NCBI GenBank assembly: GCA_900473185.1
Contig: UCKU01000005.1
Span: 1-64,000, forward strand
DNA from: Hyphomicrobiales bacterium
GTDB taxonomy: Bacteria; Pseudomonadota; Alphaproteobacteria; Rhizobiales; Rhizobiaceae
Length of the DNA stretch: 64,000 nt
Direction: 5' to 3'
Part shown: piece by piece, positions 27,700 through 40,344 of the stretch
Layout: each line of letters starts with the position of its first letter
Numbering within the stretch: position 1 is the first letter of the stretch
Translations under genes and position numbers: made by a program
The notes under the pieces: generated by a model
What the model was told of the DNA's origin: nothing
Database searches by the model: none
The model's input: only the letters and a program-made list of their open reading frames with translations

Positions 27700-28923
27700 A
27701 TGACCCAGAAATATATGAACTCCCTTCGTGGTCTTGCTCTCGCCCTCGTTGTCGCCACCGCGACCGGACTGGCCCCCAATAACGCAAAAGCTGATGCCCG
27801 GTTCCAGAAGTGGATCGCGGACTTCTACCAAACTGCCGCGCAGAGTGGCATCAGTAAGGCAACCTATCAGAAAGCCTTTTCTGGGGTAAGTGAACCTGAC
27901 CCCACAGTGCTGGAAAAGGCGACTTATCAGCCTGAATTCACATCAAAAATTTGGGATTACGTCGATTCCCGCGTCAATCCCTACACTGTGGAAATCGGCC
28001 GTAAGATGGCCGCTAAGCATGCCAAGACGCTGGATGTGATCCAGCGCCACTTCGGCGTAGACAAATCGATTCTGCTCGCCATCTGGTCGATGGAATCAAA
28101 CTACGGTGCAGTTCTCGCTAAGGATGAGCGCCTTCATTATGTGCCGCGCGCATTGGCAACACTTGCCTATGCCGATCCCAAGCGTGCCAAATATGCCAAG
28201 AAGCAGTTGATCGCAGCCCTGAAGATCCTGCAGAACGGTGATGTGCCCGCCAAGGAAATGACCGGCTCCTGGGCTGGCGCCATGGGCCACACCCAGTTCA
28301 TCCCGACGAGCTATCTTCTCTATGCAGTGGACGCTGACGGCAACGGCCATCGCGACATCTGGAATTCCGTGCCCGACGCGCTGGCGACCTCGGCCAATCT
28401 TCTCATGAAGAACGGCTGGGACGCTGGCAGAACCTGGGGCTACGAGGTCGCAGTACCGGCATCTGCCGCACAGCAGGTCGGCAAGACGCGCACGCTCGCC
28501 CAGTGGGCAGCCCTCGGCCTGAAGCGTCCGAATGGCAAGCCTTTCAAAGATGGCGACACCCGCGCCATGCTGAAGATGCCGGCAGGTAGCGATGGTCCTG
28601 GCTTCCTGATGACCGCGAACTTCTTCACCATCAAGAACTACAATGCCTCCGACAGCTATGCGCTCGCCGTCGGCCTGCTTGCAGACCAGATTGCCGGCTT
28701 TGGCGGTATGCAGCAGCGCTGGCCGCGTCCGGAAGGTGCGCTCGACATCACCGAGAAGTTCGAATTGCAGACGCGCCTGAAGACGCTCGGCTATTACAGT
28801 GGCGATGTCGACGGCAATTTCGGCTCCGGCTCCAAGGCAGCCATCGCCGCTGTTCAGGAGCGCATCGGCATGCAGCCGGATGGTGAGCCTTCACTTTCGC
28901 TCCTCGACGCGCTGCGCCGTTAG
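27700..28923 (+). CDS. MltB-type lytic murein transglycosylase
   Basis: A 407-residue exported transglycosylase. It has a signal peptide (LALALVVATATGLAPNNAKA) and a SLT_2/MltB domain with the catalytic glutamate in IWSMESNYG. The SWAGAMGHTQFIPTSYLLYAVD and GHRDIWNSVPDALATSANLL segments follow. A C-terminal peptidoglycan-binding domain (LKTLGYYSGDVDGNFGSGSK) ends the protein. It cleaves peptidoglycan to 1,6-anhydro-muropeptides. The final codons CGC CGT TAG run into a RIME repeat, so the stop codon lies within the conserved start of that repeat. Confidence 0.93.
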   Translation: MTQKYMNSLRGLALALVVATATGLAPNNAKADARFQKWIADFYQTAAQSGISKATYQKAFSGVSEPDPTVLEKATYQPEFTSKIWDYVDSRVNPYTVEIGRKMAAKHAKTLDVIQRHFGVDKSILLAIWSMESNYGAVLAKDERLHYVPRALATLAYADPKRAKYAKKQLIAALKILQNGDVPAKEMTGSWAGAMGHTQFIPTSYLLYAVDADGNGHRDIWNSVPDALATSANLLMKNGWDAGRTWGYEVAVPASAAQQVGKTRTLAQWAALGLKRPNGKPFKDGDTRAMLKMPAGSDGPGFLMTANFFTIKNYNASDSYALAVGLLADQIAGFGGMQQRWPRPEGALDITEKFELQTRLKTLGYYSGDVDGNFGSGSKAAIAAVQERIGMQPDGEPSLSLLDALRR

Positions 28924-29023
28924 AGCGCCGTGCGTCCATTCGGACAAAGGACATTCTAACTCCTTGAATCTACGCATCGTGCTTTCCGAAAATCGATTCC
29001 GATTTTCGGGCTGATGCTGTAGA
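28921..29023. repeat. RIME-type intergenic mosaic element, copy 1
   Basis: This resembles the Rhizobium-specific intergenic mosaic element. It starts TAGAGCGCCGTGCGTCC and contains GGAC and TTCTA remnants of the first palindrome. A perfect second palindrome follows, CCGAAAATCG-ATTC-CGATTTTCGG (28986-28995/29000-29009). The first-half palindrome has decayed relative to copy 2. The TAG at its start is the stop codon of the transglycosylase gene. Confidence 0.85.
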
Positions 29024-29112
29024 AGCGGGGAAAGCCTGACCTAAATAATATCGGTGGTGTGGACGGAAAGCCGCTGCCTATGCAAGATGCCCGGCAGATG
29101 CGGAACTGCCCG

Positions 29113-30324
29113 ATGACGAGAAAAATTGACCGGACCCGATGGATTCGTGGGCTTGCGCTTGCTGCAGCCACGCTTTCCCTTTGCCTTGGTTCGATGCTGC
29201 CGGCCGACTACGCCGAGGCACAGGAGCTTCGCTATCAACGCCGCTCCATCCTCGATTTCTTTCTCGGCCGCCGTTACATCGACGAGAATCCTCAGCCCGA
29301 AATGCGCGGTCAACCGCGGCGGCAACAGCAGCAACGTAAGCGCCCACCCGCGCAGAAGGCAGTTACGCCAATGCGCACGGCGCCCGTCGCCCCCGCTGAA
29401 CCCGTGGTCCAGAAGCTGGACAACGCCCAGAAAATCCTTGTTGTCGGCGACTTTCTCGCCGGTGGCCTGGGCGACGGCCTCACCGCCGCCTTCGAAACCT
29501 CGCCCGGCGTCGTGGTCGAGGCCCGCAGCAATGTCTCCTCCGGCCTCGTGCGCGACGACTATTACAACTGGCCCGGCGAATTGCCGAAGATGATCGACGA
29601 GCTGAAGCCGGCAATGGTGGTCGTTATGATCGGCGCCAATGATCGCCAGCAGATGGTGACCGATGCCGGCAAGGAAAAATTTCGGACCGACGGCTGGTTT
29701 ACCGAGTATCAGCGCCGCGTGTTGGCCTTCGGCAAAGAGATCACGAGTCGCAAGATCCCGTTGCTCTGGGTCGGACTTCCCGCTTTCGAATCCGATTCGA
29801 TGACCGCCGATGCCGTTCAGATGAACCAGCTCTACCGCAACCAGATGGAAAGCATCGGTGGCGAATTCGTCGACATCTGGGACGGTTTCGTGGACGAGAA
29901 CGGCAAGTTCATCGTCACCGGCTCCGATGTCAACGGCCAGCAGGTGCGCCTGCGCACCACTGACGGCATCAACCTGACCCAAGCGGGTCGCCGCAAGCTT
30001 GCCTTCTACGTGGAAAAGCCGGCACGCCGCCTTCTCGGCACTCAGGCAAGTCCCGATCTCGTGCGCCTCGATGCCGGCAACCTGCCGGCGCTGTCGCTGC
30101 CCACCAATCCGGTGGAACACACGCAGCCGATCAGCCTGTCCGACCCGAATCTCGACGGTGGAGCGGAACTGCTCGGCGCCAGCAAGACGCCGCCGGTAAC
30201 ACTGACCAAATCGCCACGTGATCTGCTGGTCGAACAGGGAGAGATGGCACCGGCGCCGGCAGGCCGTATCGACGACTATCGCATGCCGACGCTGAAGACG
30301 ACGGCGGAAGTTTCCGTGAAATGA
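29113..30324 (+). CDS. SGNH/GDSL hydrolase family protein (DUF459)
   Basis: About 403 residues. It has an N-terminal signal or anchor segment (GLALAAATLSLCLGSMLPADYAEA) and a Gln/Arg/Pro-rich linker. A DUF459/SGNH hydrolase domain from about residue 100 shows ILVVGDFLAGGLGDGL (block I, with D in place of the usual nucleophile-region serine motif GDS), MVVVMIGANDRQ (block III) and TTDGINLTQAGRRKLA (the expected D/H block, with N in place of H). A role in envelope polymer O-acyl metabolism is plausible but not shown. Starts GTG 29059 and ATG 29080 are alternatives. RIME repeats lie on both sides. Confidence 0.8.
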   Translation: MTRKIDRTRWIRGLALAAATLSLCLGSMLPADYAEAQELRYQRRSILDFFLGRRYIDENPQPEMRGQPRRQQQQRKRPPAQKAVTPMRTAPVAPAEPVVQKLDNAQKILVVGDFLAGGLGDGLTAAFETSPGVVVEARSNVSSGLVRDDYYNWPGELPKMIDELKPAMVVVMIGANDRQQMVTDAGKEKFRTDGWFTEYQRRVLAFGKEITSRKIPLLWVGLPAFESDSMTADAVQMNQLYRNQMESIGGEFVDIWDGFVDENGKFIVTGSDVNGQQVRLRTTDGINLTQAGRRKLAFYVEKPARRLLGTQASPDLVRLDAGNLPALSLPTNPVEHTQPISLSDPNLDGGAELLGASKTPPVTLTKSPRDLLVEQGEMAPAPAGRIDDYRMPTLKTTAEVSVK

Positions 30325-30331
30325 AAAAGGG

Positions 30332-30403
30332 CCGTTAGAGCGCCGTGCGTCCATTCGGACGCACCAAGGACGCTCTAACTCTTTGAATTTACGCATCGGC
30401 CCT
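30332..30403. repeat. RIME-type element, copy 2 (first half only)
   Basis: About 67 bases closely match the first part of copy 1. Here the palindromes are intact: TAGAGCG pairs with CGCTCTA, and inside it GCGTCC-ATTC-GGACGC. The second-half CCGAAAATCG palindrome is missing. A flanking AGGGCCG/CGGCCCT pair (30328-30334/30397-30403) closes the whole unit, so it may also act as a terminator for the SGNH gene that ends eight bases before the repeat begins. Confidence 0.85.
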
Positions 30404-30420
30404 CGATCGGAGATCTGGAA

Positions 30421-31062
30421 TTACTTGGCTGTCGCCTGCGGCCAAGTCAGATAGTAGAAGTCAGAGCCGATCTGGCCGAAATAGGCATTGCTGTTGTCGA
30501 CCTTATCCACATAGTGACCGGCCTGCTTGACGAACGAGGCATCATCGCCGCGCTTCAGATGCGCGTTGAGAAAGTCGTTCCAGCCGCTGGCGTCGATATC
30601 GGTGCCGGGCTTGCTGTCCGTATTCGCTTCATCCGGATTTTCGACATCCCAGGCGGTGATGGAAACGCCCTGCGTCGGATCGGAGACCGTCAGCGTACCG
30701 TTTTCAAGAGCCGCCAGCATGTCATGTGCCGTACCGTCAGTGCCTTCCTGCTGGGCCGCCTCTTCAAGCTGCTTTTTGAGCATGGCCATGAAGGACGAAC
30801 TCGTCACATCAGGATTTTCGCTCGATGTGTCCGTCGTCTCGTCGGTCTGGTCGTTCTGTGTCGAAAGCGTGTCGAGCAGGCTTGCAAGCGCATTGTTGGA
30901 AAGCAGCGACGACGTGTCCGGGTCCAGACCGTAGCTGCTGAGAATGCTGGCAGCGCTGGAGGAATCGGTGGCACTTTGACTGCTGTCCTCATCGGAACCG
31001 CGCAGGTTCTTCAGGGCGTATTGGGCTGAGACTAGCCGCGTACTGTCGATTGCGGAAACCAT
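30421..31062 (-). CDS. Conserved hypothetical protein, Ser/Thr/Asp-rich
   Basis: A 213-residue acidic protein beginning MVSAIDSTRLVSAQYAL, with a long Ser/Thr/Asp/Asn-rich middle and a more ordered C-terminal end (GWNDFLNAHLKRGDDASFVKQ, then AYFGQIGSDFYYLTW). It has no signal peptide or transmembrane helix. AAGGAC seven bases before ATG 31062 supports this start; the reading frame extends to 31248 without support. The composition resembles flagellar or secreted-hook-type accessory proteins, but I cannot assign a family. Confidence 0.7.
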   Translation of the reverse strand: MVSAIDSTRLVSAQYALKNLRGSDEDSSQSATDSSSAASILSSYGLDPDTSSLLSNNALASLLDTLSTQNDQTDETTDTSSENPDVTSSSFMAMLKKQLEEAAQQEGTDGTAHDMLAALENGTLTVSDPTQGVSITAWDVENPDEANTDSKPGTDIDASGWNDFLNAHLKRGDDASFVKQAGHYVDKVDNSNAYFGQIGSDFYYLTWPQATAK

Positions 31063-31262
31063 GGTTTGTCCTTTGTGATGGCCCGCAGCAACCATGTCCC
31101 TTGCGCCGCGGCCAACAGTGAAACGCCTCACGACTGAACGGGCGGGGGCATGTCCGGCCAGTCGCCGCAGGCCGGTTCGGGCCTGCATACGCAGGAAAAC
31201 TGCAGCTCGGGAATTGCATGAAGCTTGCCGGAAGCCGCGGCGCGTCAACCGGTCGCACCACG

Positions 31263-31293
31263 AAAAACTCCGCCGGAATGCGGCGGAGTTTTT
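31263..31293. terminator. gltD terminator
   Basis: Perfect 13-bp stem AAAAACTCCGCCG/CGGCGGAGTTTTT with a GAATG loop, 28 bases past the gltD stop; T-runs on both strands. Confidence 0.93.
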
Positions 31294-31320
31294 ACTGCTC
31301 GACGAATTGTTTGAGGCCGA

Positions 31321-32775
31321 TCAGCGCGGCAGGACGGTGGAGCCCATCAGCGCCTCGTCGATCGCGCGTGCAGCCTGGCGGCCTTCGCGGATTGCCCAGA
31401 CCACCAGCGACTGGCCGCGGCGCACGTCGCCCGCCGTCCAGAGCTTGTCGATCGAGGTCTTGTAGTCACGGTCGTTGGCAACGACGTTGGTCGATCCGCG
31501 CTTGTCGATATTGAGCGTCAGCTTGCCGTCTAGCTCCTTCAGCACGCTGTCGTTGAACGGACCGCTGAAGCCGATAGCGATGAAGGCAAGATCCGCCTTG
31601 ATGACAAAATCCGTACCCGGAACCGGGCGGCGGCGCTCATCGACTTCGCAGCACTTCACGCCTGTCAGCACACCATCTTCGCCGACGAATTCGAGCGTCG
31701 CGACCTGGAATTCGCGGATCGCTCCTTCGGCCTGCGAAGAGGAGGTACGCATCTTCGTGGCCCAGAATGGCCAGACGGCGAGCTTGTCTTCCTTCTCGGG
31801 CGGCTGCGGACGAATGTCGAGCTGGGTCACCTTGACCGCACCCTGACGAAAGGCCGTGCCGACGCAGTCCGACGCCGTGTCACCACCGCCGACAACGACA
31901 ACATGCTTGGCGCCGGCCAGGATCGGATCGGACGGCCAACCGGTGCTGTCGATATTCTCGCGGCCGACGCGCTTGTTCTGCTGAACCAGATACGGCATCG
32001 CATCGTGGACACCGGCGAGATCGATGCCCGGAATGCCGGCAGCGCGTGGCGTCTCGGAGCCGCCGCAGTAAAGCACGGCATCATAATCCACGAGCAACTG
32101 CTCGACCTTGACGTCGACGCCGACATTGACGCCGCAATGGAACGTCACGCCCTCGCCCTTCATCTGCTCTACGCGGCGATCGATGAAGTTCTTCTCCATC
32201 TTGAAGTCCGGAATGCCGTAACGCAGCAACCCGCCCGGTTTCGTCTCGCGCTCGTAGACATGCACATCGTGGCCGGCGCGGCCGAGCTGCTGGGCCGCCG
32301 CCATGCCGGCAGGGCCGGAGCCGATGATCGCAACCTTCTTGCCGGTATGGATCGTCGCCGGCTGCGGACGGATGAAGCCGAGTTCATAGGCCTTGTCGGC
32401 AATCGCCTGCTCGACCGTCTTGATGGCGACCGGCGCATCCTCGAGGTTCAGCGTGCAGGCTTCCTCGCAAGGTGCCGGGCAGACGCGGCCGGTGAATTCC
32501 GGGAAGTTGTTCGTTGAATGCAGGTTCTGGATCGCCGCTTCCCAGTTGTTGTTGTAGACGAGGTCGTTCCAGTCCGGAATCTGGTTATGCACCGGGCAGC
32601 CGGTCGGGCCGTGGCAATAGGGGATGCCACAGTCCATGCAGCGCGCTGCCTGTTTCTGCACTTCCGGGTCCGACATCGGGATCGTGAATTCGCGGAAATG
32701 ACGGATGCGATCCGACGCCGGCTGATACTTCGCTACCTGCCGGTCGATCTCCAGAAAACCTGTAACCTTACCCAT
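31321..32775 (-). CDS. gltD: Glutamate synthase (NADPH) small subunit
   Basis: A 484-residue flavoprotein subunit of glutamate synthase. It takes electrons from NADPH and passes them through Fe-S clusters to GltB. The N-terminal cysteine cluster (ARCMDCGIPYCHGPTGCPVHN, and further on CPAPCEEACTLN), the FAD motif VAIIGSGPAGMAAAQQLGRA and the NADPH motif VVVVGGGDTASDC are all intact. ATG 32775 with AGGGACG upstream gives the usual length. It lies downstream of gltB on the same strand, separated by 223 bases with a hairpin. Confidence 0.97.
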   Translation of the reverse strand: MGKVTGFLEIDRQVAKYQPASDRIRHFREFTIPMSDPEVQKQAARCMDCGIPYCHGPTGCPVHNQIPDWNDLVYNNNWEAAIQNLHSTNNFPEFTGRVCPAPCEEACTLNLEDAPVAIKTVEQAIADKAYELGFIRPQPATIHTGKKVAIIGSGPAGMAAAQQLGRAGHDVHVYERETKPGGLLRYGIPDFKMEKNFIDRRVEQMKGEGVTFHCGVNVGVDVKVEQLLVDYDAVLYCGGSETPRAAGIPGIDLAGVHDAMPYLVQQNKRVGRENIDSTGWPSDPILAGAKHVVVVGGGDTASDCVGTAFRQGAVKVTQLDIRPQPPEKEDKLAVWPFWATKMRTSSSQAEGAIREFQVATLEFVGEDGVLTGVKCCEVDERRRPVPGTDFVIKADLAFIAIGFSGPFNDSVLKELDGKLTLNIDKRGSTNVVANDRDYKTSIDKLWTAGDVRRGQSLVVWAIREGRQAARAIDEALMGSTVLPR

Positions 32776-32957
32776 ATTTTCGTCCCTTACCCTCATGACC
32801 GCCTCGCCCGCGGCCAGTTGTCTGTTCAGCCTCGATCGCGGAGGCAGGTTGTTTCTTTTGACCGTCATCAGAACATATCCCCTGTCGCCATCCACGCAGT
32901 TGCACAAGCTTCAAGCTCGTGGCTGATCGTCGTGTGTCATTGAGATATTTCAGTCAC

Positions 32958-32984
32958 CCGCCACGCGCTTTTCAGGCGTGGCGG
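32958..32984 (-). other. Intercistronic hairpin between gltB and gltD
   Basis: Perfect 9-bp stem CCGCCACGC/GCGTGGCGG with a 9-base loop, 14 bases downstream of the gltB stop, without a T-run. It could stabilise gltB mRNA, slow polymerase, or be a weak terminator that sets the gltB:gltD ratio. Confidence 0.5.
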
Positions 32985-32998
32985 ATTGTTCGGTGCAA

Positions 32999-37723
<4,725 letters not shown>

Positions 37724-38221
37724 CGTCTTTCCTCCTGTCGAAGCCCGCGGGGCTGCGGGCGGCTTTTTGTCGCGCACCGCACCTTTAAGATAGGTCCGGC
37801 GCATGACAGCGCTGTTGCATTGTGAAGATCCGGTCGCAGACGTCTGCTTTTCTGGGGAAAGCAAACCGTCGCGTTCCGCGCCTGCCATTCGCCTCCGCGC
37901 GCCGCCATATGAAAGCTCAGCGCTCGAAAGAACTATAGCGTGAAAGCCGCTCTGTTCTAGGGCTTTCGGCGCCTCTTCGGCCGGGAAGGCCAAAATAGGA
38001 CAGCAACCCTGTCCTAGTTCATCAGTTCAATGACAGAAACAATTCCTCTTCGCAAGAGTGTGCTCTTAAAAAAACGTCAATTTGCGACGGAAGATTGCCA
38101 AATCAGCAAAAAGTGCGACATAAAATTACGCCATTTAGTGTCATTTTGTTTATTGATTGCGCCGTTCAATTTTTGTGATGCATCCAGACTTCCGCCCTTG
38201 ATCCCGTGAAGCTTTGGCGTA
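37724..38221. promoter_or_regulatory. gltB / threonine aldolase divergent control region
   Basis: 498 bases without a convincing gene. Just upstream of the gltB ribosome-binding site is a perfect hairpin, GCCCGC-GGGGCT-GCGGGC (37743-37760 on the plus strand). Further out is a perfect 8-bp inverted repeat around five bases, TAGGACAG-N5-CTGTCCTA (37996-38016). The region 38030-38170 is AT-rich and probably contains the threonine aldolase promoter. Nitrogen control of gltB could act here, but no sigma-54 or NtrC site was confidently recognised. Confidence 0.5.
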
Positions 38222-39322
38222 ATGTCCCCATCCGAACCTCCCGCCCCATCATTTTCAATGGTTTCTTCCATGTTTTTTGCTTCTGACAACTGGGCCGGTG
38301 CCCATAAATCCATTGCCGAACGCCTGCTGGCTGAATCCGCAGGTTTTGCCGCCGCTTACGGCAACAGCGACTACGACAGGAAGGTGGAAGCCCGCTTCGC
38401 CGAAATCTTCGATCGCGAGGTTTCCGTCTTCTTTGTCGCCACCGGCACCGCCGCAAACTCGCTTTCGCTTGCAAGCGTGCAGCGTCCCGGCGGCATCGCC
38501 TTCTGCCATCAGGAAGCCCATGTGATGCAGGACGAATGTGGCGCTCCCGAATTCTTCTCCGGCTCCTCCCGCCTGGTGTCGGTCGCCGGCGATTTCGGCA
38601 AGATCGATCCGGCAGCGCTGTCTGCAAAGATTGCCGCCTTCCCCGAGGACGCCGTTCATCACGGCCGCGCCACCGCTGTGACCATCACCCAGGCAACCGA
38701 AATCGGCACCGTCTATTCTCTGCCGGAAATCGGCGAAATTTCCGCCATTGCCAAGAAGCGCAATCTGCCGCTGCACATGGACGGCGCCCGCTTCGCCAAT
38801 GCGCTCGTCGCGCTCAACGCAACGCCTGCCGAAATGACCTGGAAGCGCGGCGTCGACATCCTTTCCTTCGGCGGCACCAAGAATGGCTGCTGGTGCGCGG
38901 AGGCGATCATCTTCTTCAATCCTGAACAGGCGAAGGAGATGCCCTTCATCCGCAAGCGCGCCGCCCAGCTCTTCTCCAAGTCGCGCTTCATCTCCGCCCA
39001 GTTCGACGCCTATTTCGAAAATGGCCTCTGGCTCGATCTCGCCCGTCACTCCAACGGCATGGCCGAACGTCTGCGCGCAGGCATCGGCGCCAGCAACTCG
39101 GCTCGGCTCGCCTGGCCGACCGCCTCAAACGAAGTTTTCGCAGTCATTCAGAAATCAGCGGCAAAGACGGCTGAGGGCAGAGGCGCAAAATTCTACGAGT
39201 GGCAGATTCCGGCCGGCATGCCGGACCTCGTTTCGGAGGGCGAAACGCTCGTCCGTCTCGTCACCAGCTTTGCAACGACCGAAGCCGATGTCGACGGCTT
39301 CCTGAAGTGCCTGGCTGCCTGA
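38222..39322 (+). CDS. ltaE: Low-specificity L-threonine aldolase
   Basis: About 350-366 residues, a PLP enzyme of the beta-eliminating lyase family that cleaves threonine (or allo-threonine) to glycine and acetaldehyde. FFASDNWAGAH at the N-terminus, FVATGTAANSLSL, PLHMDGARFANALVAL (with the cofactor-binding aspartate) and SFGGTKNGC with the Schiff-base lysine at about residue 220 are visible. Starts at 38222, 38258 and 38270 are all possible; 38270 begins exactly at the family's usual N-terminus. It ends in a bidirectional terminator shared with the convergent LysR gene. Confidence 0.9.
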   Translation: MSPSEPPAPSFSMVSSMFFASDNWAGAHKSIAERLLAESAGFAAAYGNSDYDRKVEARFAEIFDREVSVFFVATGTAANSLSLASVQRPGGIAFCHQEAHVMQDECGAPEFFSGSSRLVSVAGDFGKIDPAALSAKIAAFPEDAVHHGRATAVTITQATEIGTVYSLPEIGEISAIAKKRNLPLHMDGARFANALVALNATPAEMTWKRGVDILSFGGTKNGCWCAEAIIFFNPEQAKEMPFIRKRAAQLFSKSRFISAQFDAYFENGLWLDLARHSNGMAERLRAGIGASNSARLAWPTASNEVFAVIQKSAAKTAEGRGAKFYEWQIPAGMPDLVSEGETLVRLVTSFATTEADVDGFLKCLAA

Positions 39323-39357
39323 TTTCTTCCGGCTCCAGGCATAGCATAGAGAAACAA

Positions 39358-39381
39358 AATCCCGCCGGCCCTGGCGGGATT
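39358..39381. terminator. Bidirectional terminator, ltaE / lysR
   Basis: Perfect 9-bp stem AATCCCGCC/GGCGGGATT with a 6-base loop; T-rich tails in both directions between two convergent genes. Confidence 0.88.
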
Positions 39382-39395
39382 CTTGTTTGAAGCGC

Positions 39396-40250
39396 TCATG
39401 CGGACCGCAAACCTCTGACCTTTTTCAGAATATCGTCCGAAAGTGCCGCCACGAGTGCCTGATCGGCCCCCTTGCGTGGCACCAGCACGAATTCGACGTC
39501 TTCCAGGACAGGCAGCCTGCCCGGCGCAATTTCCTTCAAGCCTGAAGGCGCCATGCTGCGCGGCTGAACGAGCACGCCCATGCCGGCGCGGGCCGCAGCA
39601 GTTAACCCACTGAGGCTGCCGCAGGTACAGACGATGCGCCAGGGCACGCCGTGACGACCGAGGGCTTCCAGCGCGATGGCGCGTGTGACGCTCGGCTGGG
39701 GGAAGGCGATCAAAGGTAGCGGGCCGGATGAAAGAATGTGCTCCGGATCCCGAGCCAGCCACACCAGCGGCTCCCGATAGACCAGCCGCCCATGCGCATC
39801 TCCAAGCCTTCGCTTGGCAAGCACGAGGTCGATCGCTCCTGCGTCCTGCATTTCATAGAGCACGCCTGAAAGCGCAACAGTCAGCTCCAGATCGACCGAA
39901 GGATGCGAGCGCACGAAATCCTCCAGCACCGCCGGCAATTGGCTTGTCACGAAATCCTCGGAAACACCAAGACGCAAACGTCCACGCAGGCTGCCTCCCT
40001 TGAACAGCGACTGCACCTGCCCCTCGATCGACAACATGGCGCGCGCATGCGAAAGCAGTGCCTCGCCATCACCGGTCAGGACGACCTTATGCGTATCGCG
40101 CTCTAGCAGCCGTCGCCCCAGCGAAGTCTCCAGCCTTTGGATATGCTGGCTGACCGTAGACTGCCCGAGGCCCAGCCTCTCGGCGGCCAGCGTGAAGCTC
40201 CCCATCTGCTCGACGGTGACGAAACTGCGTAGCTGCGAAAGGTCCAGCAT
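39396..40250 (-). CDS. LysR-family transcriptional regulator
   Basis: A 284-residue LysR regulator with an N-terminal HTH (FTLAAERLGLGQSTVSQHIQ, about residues 18-37) and an effector-binding domain starting RGRLRLGVSEDF. It is divergent, with a 94-base gap, from a bile-acid:sodium-symporter-family gene, which it probably regulates. Two inverted repeats in the gap are candidate sites. The ligand is unknown but may be the substrate of the neighbouring transporter. Confidence 0.92.
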   Translation of the reverse strand: MLDLSQLRSFVTVEQMGSFTLAAERLGLGQSTVSQHIQRLETSLGRRLLERDTHKVVLTGDGEALLSHARAMLSIEGQVQSLFKGGSLRGRLRLGVSEDFVTSQLPAVLEDFVRSHPSVDLELTVALSGVLYEMQDAGAIDLVLAKRRLGDAHGRLVYREPLVWLARDPEHILSSGPLPLIAFPQPSVTRAIALEALGRHGVPWRIVCTCGSLSGLTAAARAGMGVLVQPRSMAPSGLKEIAPGRLPVLEDVEFVLVPRKGADQALVAALSDDILKKVRGLRSA

Positions 40251-40270
40251 GAGGACAATCCAGATCCGTG

Positions 40271-40325
40271 ATAACTGTTATTCATTGCATCCTGGATCAT
40301 AATGAGTGACAAAACAATGACTCAT
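40271..40325. promoter_or_regulatory. Candidate LysR binding sites in divergent promoter
   Basis: Two inverted repeats sit in the 94-base gap: the perfect 11-bp palindrome ATAAC-T-GTTAT (40271-40281), and ATGAGT-N12-ACTCAT (40302-40307/40320-40325). Their position between lysR and the symporter gene fits recognition and activation sites, by analogy with known LysR regulation. Confidence 0.5.
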
Positions 40326-40344
40326 TTATCTTAGCGAGACCGCC

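Noticed and set aside
37724..37993. N-terminal extension of gltB to 37993
   Set aside because: The frame is open, but AGGAGGA before ATG 37723 and the known short propeptide before CGVGF make 37723 the real start.
38077..38313. A 78-codon minus-strand frame upstream of threonine aldolase
   Set aside because: It overlaps the threonine aldolase N-terminus and the AT-rich promoter region and has no ribosome-binding site or family match.
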